A stretch of 16,535 nucleotides of DNA from an uncultured Dorea sp. (lineage in GTDB: Bacteria > Bacillota > Clostridia > Lachnospirales > Lachnospiraceae): assembly GCA_910584095.1 (NCBI GenBank), contig CAJTYU010000041.1, forward strand, positions 1-16,535. The letters are read 5' to 3'. A model generated the notes under the pieces. The model was not told the DNA's origin. It saw only the letters and a list, made by a program, of their open reading frames with translations, and did not search any database. Every line of letters starts with the position of its first letter. Positions within the stretch are counted from its first letter, which is position 1. The position numbers were made by a program, and so were the translations under genes. Below, in pieces: positions 11,197 to 16,535 of this stretch.

Positions 11197-14040
11197 TTAT
11201 TTTTCCAGCATTGCTTTGATGTATTTCCCTGTATAGGATACTGGATTTGCCGCAATCTCTTCCGGAGTTCCTTTGGCGATCACCGTTCCGCCTCTGTCGC
11301 CGCCTTCCGGACCGATGTCTATAATATAGTCCGCCGTCTTAATTACATCTAGATTATGCTCGATCACAATTACCGTATTGCCATCAGACGCCAGACGCTT
11401 CAAAATCTCCGTAAGCTTATGCACATCCGCAAAATGCAGGCCGGTAGTAGGCTCATCCAAAATATAAACCGTCTTCCCAGTGCTTCGTTTGCTCAGTTCC
11501 GCTGCCAGCTTGATCCTCTGAGCTTCTCCTCCTGAAAGCGTAGTGGAAGGCTGTCCCAGTCTTAGATAAGACAGTCCCACATCGTACAGAGTCTCGATTT
11601 TTCTGCGTATCGACGGAACATTTTCAAAAAATCCCAATGCTTCCTCTACTGTCATATTTAATACATCATAAATATTTTTCCCTTTATAGTGGACCTCTAA
11701 AGTCTCTCTGTTATAGCGTTTTCCGCCGCATACCTCACACGGTACGTACACATCCGGCAAGAAATGCATCTCGATCTTGATAATCCCATCTCCCGAACAC
11801 GCTTCACAGCGGCCTCCCTTTACGTTAAAGCTGAATCGCCCCTTCTTATATCCCCGCTCCTTGGCATCCTGAGTAGCGGCGAACAAGTCCCGGATCAAAT
11901 CAAACACGCCGGTATAAGTCGCCGGGTTCGAGCGCGGCGTCCGGCCGATAGGCGACTGGTCGATATCAATCACTTTATCTAACTGATCAACGCCCTCAAT
12001 TTTCTTATGCCTGCCCGGAATCGTCCTTGCGCGGTTCAATTTCTTAGCAAGATATTTATAAAGGATTTCATTAACCAGAGAACTTTTTCCGGAACCGGAC
12101 ACACCGGTCACGCAGGTCATCACTCCAAGGGGAAACTCTACGTCGATATTCTTCAGATTATTCTCCTGCGCGCCGACGACTTTCAGCCAGCCGGAAGGTT
12201 CCCTCCGGACCTTCGGAACCGGAATACGTATTCTTCCGCTCAAGTATGCACCTGTAACGGACTTTTTACACTTCATAATATCTTTAGCCGTTCCTGCAGC
12301 AATCACCTCTCCGCCGTGCTCTCCGGCGCCCGGCCCGATATCCACAATATGATCTGCTGCAAACATCGTATCCTCGTCGTGTTCTACTACAATCACTGTA
12401 TTTCCTAAATCCCGCAAATGCTTTAAGGTTCCCAGAAGTTTATCATTGTCCCGCTGATGCAGGCCGATGCTCGGTTCGTCCAAAATATAAGCCACTCCCA
12501 CAAGACCTGAACCAATCTGGGTTGCAAGACGGATTCTCTGGGCCTCCCCGCCGGACAGAGACCCCGTTGCTCTGGAGAGGGTTAGATAATCCAGTCCTAC
12601 ATCCAGCAGAAACTTCAATCTGGCATGAATTTCCTTCAGAATCTGAGCGCCGATTAGCTGCTGCTGACTGGTCAGCTCAAGACCCGTGAGAAAATTCATC
12701 AGCTTCTCTATGGAGACCGCCGTAATCTCCGCAATATTTCTATCTCCTATCGTTACCGCAAGCGCGCCAGGCTTCAGCCGCTGTCCCTTACAAGCTCTGC
12801 AGGGAGTAACCCGCATATATTCCTCGTACTCTGCTTTAGAGGCTTCGGAATAAGTCTCCTTATATCTGCGCTCTACATTCTTTAGGATTCCTTCAAAAGC
12901 AATGTCATAAAAGCCTTCCCCTCTCTGGCCGAAATAGTGGACGCTCACTTTCTTCCCATCCGTTCCATGAATCAAAACATCATGGATTTCCTGAGGATAC
13001 TCTTCGAATGGCGTATCCAGCGAAAAATGATATTCTTCACACAGCGCGTCCAAAATCGCCCTTGTAAAACTGCCTTTTTTGCTGGCTGACTGCCAGCCCA
13101 TTACCGCAATTGCTCCCTGATTAATGCTGAGGCTCTTATCTGGAATGATCAGCTCCTCATCGAACTCCATCTTATATCCCAAGCCAAAACATTCCGGACA
13201 GGCTCCAAACGGATTATTGAAAGAAAAGCTTCTTGGCTCAATTTCTTCTATGCTGATACCACAGTCAGGACAGGAAAAACTCTGACTGAAATTCACCGGC
13301 TCACCGCCAATCACATCCACAGTCAAAAGCCCCTCTGCCAAATGAAGTACATTCTCAATGGAATCTGTCAAACGCTTCTCAATACCTGCTTTTACTATCA
13401 GCCGATCCACAATAATTTCTATATTATGCTTGATGTTTTTATCTAATTTAATGTCTTCCGACAGTTCATACAGGTTACCGTCAACCCTTACGCGGACATA
13501 ACCGCTCTTTTTCGCACGCTCTAAAAGCTTGGCATGGGTGCCCTTGCGGCCCCTGACCACCGGCGCCAGAAGCTGAATTCTGGTTCCCTGTTCCATCTCC
13601 AAAATCTGGTCTACCATCTGGTCTACTGTCTGCCGTTTAATCTCTTTACCACATTTAGGGCAATGGGGAATCCCGATTCTTGCATACAGCAGACGGAAAT
13701 AATCATAAATCTCCGTTACCGTTCCCACCGTCGAACGCGGATTCCGGTTGGTAGACTTCTGGTCGATGGAAATTGCCGGAGAAAGTCCCTCAATGCTCTC
13801 CACATTCGGTTTCTCCATTTGACCCAGAAACTGTCTGGCATAGGAGGACAGCGATTCCATATAGCGACGCTGACCCTCCGCATAAATCGTGTCAAATGCA
13901 AGAGAAGACTTCCCCGAACCGGACAATCCAGTCAGTACCACCAGTTCATCTCTCGGTATATCCAGACTAATATTTTTTAAATTATGCTCATTGGCTCCCC
14001 TTATTTTAATATAATTTTTATTCTTTGTCCTTCCAGCCAT
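11197..14040 (-). CDS. uvrA: Excinuclease ABC subunit A (UvrA)
   Basis: This 947-residue protein has the standard UvrA layout with two ABC ATPase modules. The first Walker A is GLSGSGKSS at 38-46 and the second is GVSGSGKSS at 646-654. Signature LSGGEAQ motifs are at 495-501 and 835-841. Zinc ligands include C257/C260/C281/C284 and C745/C748/C768/C771, with an additional CPKC at 127-130. It recognises bulky DNA lesions and loads UvrB. AGGAGA lies before the ATG at 14040. It lies 102 bases after uvrB and is probably co-transcribed from the LexA-controlled uvrB promoter. It looks complete. Confidence 0.97.
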   Translation of the reverse strand: MAGRTKNKNYIKIRGANEHNLKNISLDIPRDELVVLTGLSGSGKSSLAFDTIYAEGQRRYMESLSSYARQFLGQMEKPNVESIEGLSPAISIDQKSTNRNPRSTVGTVTEIYDYFRLLYARIGIPHCPKCGKEIKRQTVDQMVDQILEMEQGTRIQLLAPVVRGRKGTHAKLLERAKKSGYVRVRVDGNLYELSEDIKLDKNIKHNIEIIVDRLIVKAGIEKRLTDSIENVLHLAEGLLTVDVIGGEPVNFSQSFSCPDCGISIEEIEPRSFSFNNPFGACPECFGLGYKMEFDEELIIPDKSLSINQGAIAVMGWQSASKKGSFTRAILDALCEEYHFSLDTPFEEYPQEIHDVLIHGTDGKKVSVHYFGQRGEGFYDIAFEGILKNVERRYKETYSEASKAEYEEYMRVTPCRACKGQRLKPGALAVTIGDRNIAEITAVSIEKLMNFLTGLELTSQQQLIGAQILKEIHARLKFLLDVGLDYLTLSRATGSLSGGEAQRIRLATQIGSGLVGVAYILDEPSIGLHQRDNDKLLGTLKHLRDLGNTVIVVEHDEDTMFAADHIVDIGPGAGEHGGEVIAAGTAKDIMKCKKSVTGAYLSGRIRIPVPKVRREPSGWLKVVGAQENNLKNIDVEFPLGVMTCVTGVSGSGKSSLVNEILYKYLAKKLNRARTIPGRHKKIEGVDQLDKVIDIDQSPIGRTPRSNPATYTGVFDLIRDLFAATQDAKERGYKKGRFSFNVKGGRCEACSGDGIIKIEMHFLPDVYVPCEVCGGKRYNRETLEVHYKGKNIYDVLNMTVEEALGFFENVPSIRRKIETLYDVGLSYLRLGQPSTTLSGGEAQRIKLAAELSKRSTGKTVYILDEPTTGLHFADVHKLTEILKRLASDGNTVIVIEHNLDVIKTADYIIDIGPEGGDRGGTVIAKGTPEEIAANPVSYTGKYIKAMLEK

Positions 14041-14142
14041 ATTGCTCTCCTGTTCATATTTTATCTATTCTCTTTGACCAAACTTAATTCTAAACCGCAC
14101 ATACATTCCCGTCCGCCTGCCGCTATTCTCAAGACTTTCTTT

Positions 14143-16137
14143 TTACATCTCCTGCAAATGCTTCTTAAGCTCTGTCATCTTGTCACGCAGTTCTGCCGCC
14201 GCTTCGAAATTCAACTCCGCCGCCGCTTTCTTCATCTTCTTTGTCACATCACCAATCAGCTTCTCTAGTTCCTCTCTGCTCATAGACTCCGGATCCTTTT
14301 CCATCCGCAGTTCCTCTGCCGCTGCCTTCTTAGAAATACTGATCAAATCCCGGACAGCCTTATGAATAGACCGGGGCGTAATGCCATGCTCTTTATTATA
14401 CCGCATCTGGATCTTTCGACGTCGCTTAGTCTCATCAATTGCCTGCCTCATAGAATCCGTTATCATATCCGCATACATAATAACATGTCCCTCTGCGTTT
14501 CTCGCAGCTCTTCCTACCGTCTGTATAAGCGACGTAGTGGAACGAAGGAAGCCTTCCTTGTCCGCATCCAATATCACAACCAGTGAGATCTCCGGTATAT
14601 CCAGTCCCTCTCTCAGAAGATTGATCCCTACCAGAACATCAAACACATCCAGACGCATATCCCGGACAATCTCCGCCCGCTCCAGCGTATCGATATCAGA
14701 GTGAAGATACTTCACCCGAATGCCCAGTTCTCTCATATAATCCGTTAAATCTTCCGCCATTCGTTTTGTCAGCGTCGTAATCAAAATCTTATTCTTCTTA
14801 GCAGTCTCCTTATTCACTTCGCCAATCAGATCGTCAATCTGTCCCTCTACCGGACGCACGTCAATCTCCGGATCCAGGAGCCCCGTAGGACGAATCACCT
14901 GCTCAGTACGCAGAAGTTCATTGCGTTCTTCATAAGGCCCCGGAGTCGCTGACACAAACAGCACCTGATTCAGCTTACTCTCAAATTCCTCAAAACTTAA
15001 AGGTCTGTTATCCAGCGCCGAAGGAAGCCGGAAACCATACTCCACCAGCGTCCTCTTACGAGACTGGTCGCCATGATACATACCGCCCACCTGAGGCACC
15101 GTCATATGGGATTCATCAACCATCAGGATAAAATCATCCGGAAAATAATCAATCAATGTGTGAGGCGGCTGTCCCGGTGCAAGGCCGGTCAGATGTCTGG
15201 AATAATTCTCAATCCCGGAACAAAATCCCGTTTCCCGCATCATCTCTATATCAAAATTCGTTCTCTCTGAAATCCTCTGGGCCTCCAAAAGCTTGTCTTC
15301 CTTCTTAAAATACCGAATCTGCTCTTCTAGTTCCTCCTCAATTGCCTTAATCGCCCGTTCCATATTCTCTTTGGAAACCACGTAGTGGGACGCTGGAAAT
15401 ATGGCAATGTGATTCAATTCACGCTTAATCTCTCCTGTCAGCACATCTACCTCGATAATCCGCTCTACTTCGTCCCCAAAAAATTCTACCCTGACTGCTT
15501 CTTCGCCGGAACCAGCCGGAAATATCTCCAACACGTCCCCTCTGGCCCGGAAAGTTCCTCTGTGGAAATCCATCTCATTACGATCATATTGAATATCGAT
15601 TAGCTTTCGGATCACTTCATCTCGGTCTCTTTCCATACCGGGCCGCAAAGAAATCACCATCTCTTGGTAGTCAATAGGTGATCCTAAGCCATAAATACAG
15701 GACACGCTGGCTACGATAATTACATCTCTCCTCTCAGAAAGAGCCGCAGTAGCGGAATGACGAAGTTTATCTATTTCGTCGTTGATAGAGGAATCCTTGG
15801 CGATATAGGTGTCGGAAGAAGGGACGTAGGCTTCCGGCTGATAGTAATCGTAGTAGGACACAAAATATTCCACTGCATTCTCAGGGAACATCTCCTTGAA
15901 TTCTCCGTAAAGCTGCGCCGCAAGCGTCTTGTTGTGGGCGATTACCAGCGTCGGTTTCTGCAATTCCTGAATGACATTCGCCATCGTAAATGTCTTGCCG
16001 GAACCCGTAACCCCTAGTAAAGTCTGGAATTGATTGCCCTCCTTGAAGCCTTTGACCAGTGCTTCTATCGCCTGCGGCTGGTCTCCCGTAGGCTGGTATG
16101 GGGCATGCAGTTTGAATATATTCTGCTCATTTTTCAT
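14143..16137 (-). CDS. uvrB: Excinuclease ABC subunit B (UvrB)
   Basis: The 664 residues show Walker A GVTGSGKT at 42-49, the lesion-probing beta-hairpin YYDYYQPEAYV starting at 95, the DESH Walker B box at 341-344, and helicase-like motifs VGINLLREGLDIPE and QTVGRAARNAEG. The C-terminal UVR coiled-coil domain (about 620-660), which binds UvrC, is intact. UvrB verifies damage and positions UvrC for dual incision. AAGGAGG lies 7 bases before the ATG. The upstream promoter carries a LexA box. The order uvrB-uvrA is common in Bacillota. Confidence 0.97.
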   Translation of the reverse strand: MKNEQNIFKLHAPYQPTGDQPQAIEALVKGFKEGNQFQTLLGVTGSGKTFTMANVIQELQKPTLVIAHNKTLAAQLYGEFKEMFPENAVEYFVSYYDYYQPEAYVPSSDTYIAKDSSINDEIDKLRHSATAALSERRDVIIVASVSCIYGLGSPIDYQEMVISLRPGMERDRDEVIRKLIDIQYDRNEMDFHRGTFRARGDVLEIFPAGSGEEAVRVEFFGDEVERIIEVDVLTGEIKRELNHIAIFPASHYVVSKENMERAIKAIEEELEEQIRYFKKEDKLLEAQRISERTNFDIEMMRETGFCSGIENYSRHLTGLAPGQPPHTLIDYFPDDFILMVDESHMTVPQVGGMYHGDQSRKRTLVEYGFRLPSALDNRPLSFEEFESKLNQVLFVSATPGPYEERNELLRTEQVIRPTGLLDPEIDVRPVEGQIDDLIGEVNKETAKKNKILITTLTKRMAEDLTDYMRELGIRVKYLHSDIDTLERAEIVRDMRLDVFDVLVGINLLREGLDIPEISLVVILDADKEGFLRSTTSLIQTVGRAARNAEGHVIMYADMITDSMRQAIDETKRRRKIQMRYNKEHGITPRSIHKAVRDLISISKKAAAEELRMEKDPESMSREELEKLIGDVTKKMKKAAAELNFEAAAELRDKMTELKKHLQEM

Positions 16138-16356
16138 GGCCGAACCTCCTTACTATGTTCACTATTGGCCCGAAAATTCCCTTGATTTTCATTAAAATTC
16201 ATGTCTCAGGGTATTCTTTTTCCGGCTAATACAGCAATTACACGAATAAAGTCACTAAAACTGATTTTCCTGACCAGGCAGTACTGTTCAATATTCCATA
16301 GCAAAGAATAGCACAGAGAAGCCTGTATGGAAAGTCCGTATGGCTATTTTTATTTA

Positions 16357-16368
16357 GAACATTTGTTC
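16357..16368. promoter_or_regulatory. LexA (DinR) SOS box
   Basis: GAACATTTGTTC is a perfect match to the Gram-positive GAAC-N4-GTTC SOS operator. It covers the predicted start point of the uvrB promoter, so LexA would repress uvrBA until DNA damage. Confidence 0.85.
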
Positions 16369-16375
16369 TTTTCCA

Positions 16376-16404
16376 ATTGTACCAAAAGAGACATATAAAT
16401 ACAA
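16376..16404 (-). promoter_or_regulatory. uvrB promoter
   Basis: TTGTAT (16404-16399), 17 bases, TACAAT (16381-16376) with an extended TG-N upstream of the -10 on the minus strand. The start is near 16369, next to the LexA box. Confidence 0.75.
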
Positions 16405-16535
16405 GAGGAAAATTGAAAAACTTTTCTTCTATGCTTTTGTCAGCTTCTTTCTGCATGTAATGCCCAAAAATGCTCAAAAAGGGGCTGTCGGGAAATAGGT
16501 AGTCCCAAACAGAGGCAGGTGTGATTCATGCGAAT

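Larger units (their letters stand above)
16138..16535. other. Intergenic region upstream of uvrB
   Basis: These 398 bases hold the uvrB promoter and LexA box (annotated separately), a leader of about 230 bases, and at the right edge a possible insertion-sequence end. The minus-strand frame at 16238-16477 spans the promoter itself and lacks a ribosome site, so I do not treat it as a gene. Confidence 0.6.

Noticed and set aside
16134..16202. 22-codon frame ending across the uvrB start
   Set aside because: The overlap with the uvrB ATG is suggestive of coupling, but there is no ribosome site and codon content looks random.
16238..16477. 79-codon frame upstream of uvrB
   Set aside because: It spans the -35, -10 and LexA box, has no ribosome site and no recognisable domain.

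Overview
The window joins two unlike regions of a Bacillota chromosome, most likely a Lachnospiraceae-type Clostridium. The assignment rests on protein character, strong AGGAGG-type ribosome sites, moderate GC content and the housekeeping order uvrB-uvrA-mreB-recD2-comFC. No species can be named from sequence alone.

Bases 1 to about 6903 are the right-hand part of an integrated phage-like element whose left end lies outside the window. A plus-strand tyrosine integrase (5782-6831) ends next to the chromosomal comFC gene, convergent with it. Upstream of the integrase lie a 27-residue Hol_Tox-like type I toxin with a predicted antisense RNA, a cI-like repressor, and a divergent control region with three TACG-N6-CGTA operators. 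From there a minus-strand early operon runs leftward: a Cro-like regulator, a small winged-helix/excisionase-like protein, a RepA-type ATPase, and five small genes. A DnaA box and four exact 11-bp iterons lie across and after the end of the repA-like gene and look like a replication origin. A second promoter (1690-1718) and a structured leader then precede a scaffold gene and a full-length major capsid gene. No terminase, portal, protease or tail gene lies between the replication and capsid genes, so the element resembles a capsid-encoding phage satellite (PICI-like) more than a complete prophage. That reading is an inference that depends on sequence to the left.

Bases 6904 to 16137 are ordinary chromosome, all on the minus strand. 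uvrB and uvrA (nucleotide excision repair) come first, then mreB (cell shape) behind its own promoter and a leader with a perfect 16-bp hairpin. recD2 (helicase) and comFC (phosphoribosyltransferase-like competence/repair protein) follow, overlapping by ATGA. A LexA/DinR box lies on the uvrB promoter, so the repair genes are probably SOS-induced.

The rightmost 398 bases hold the uvrB promoter region and, at the edge, a possible insertion-sequence end. No rRNA, tRNA or CRISPR array was found.
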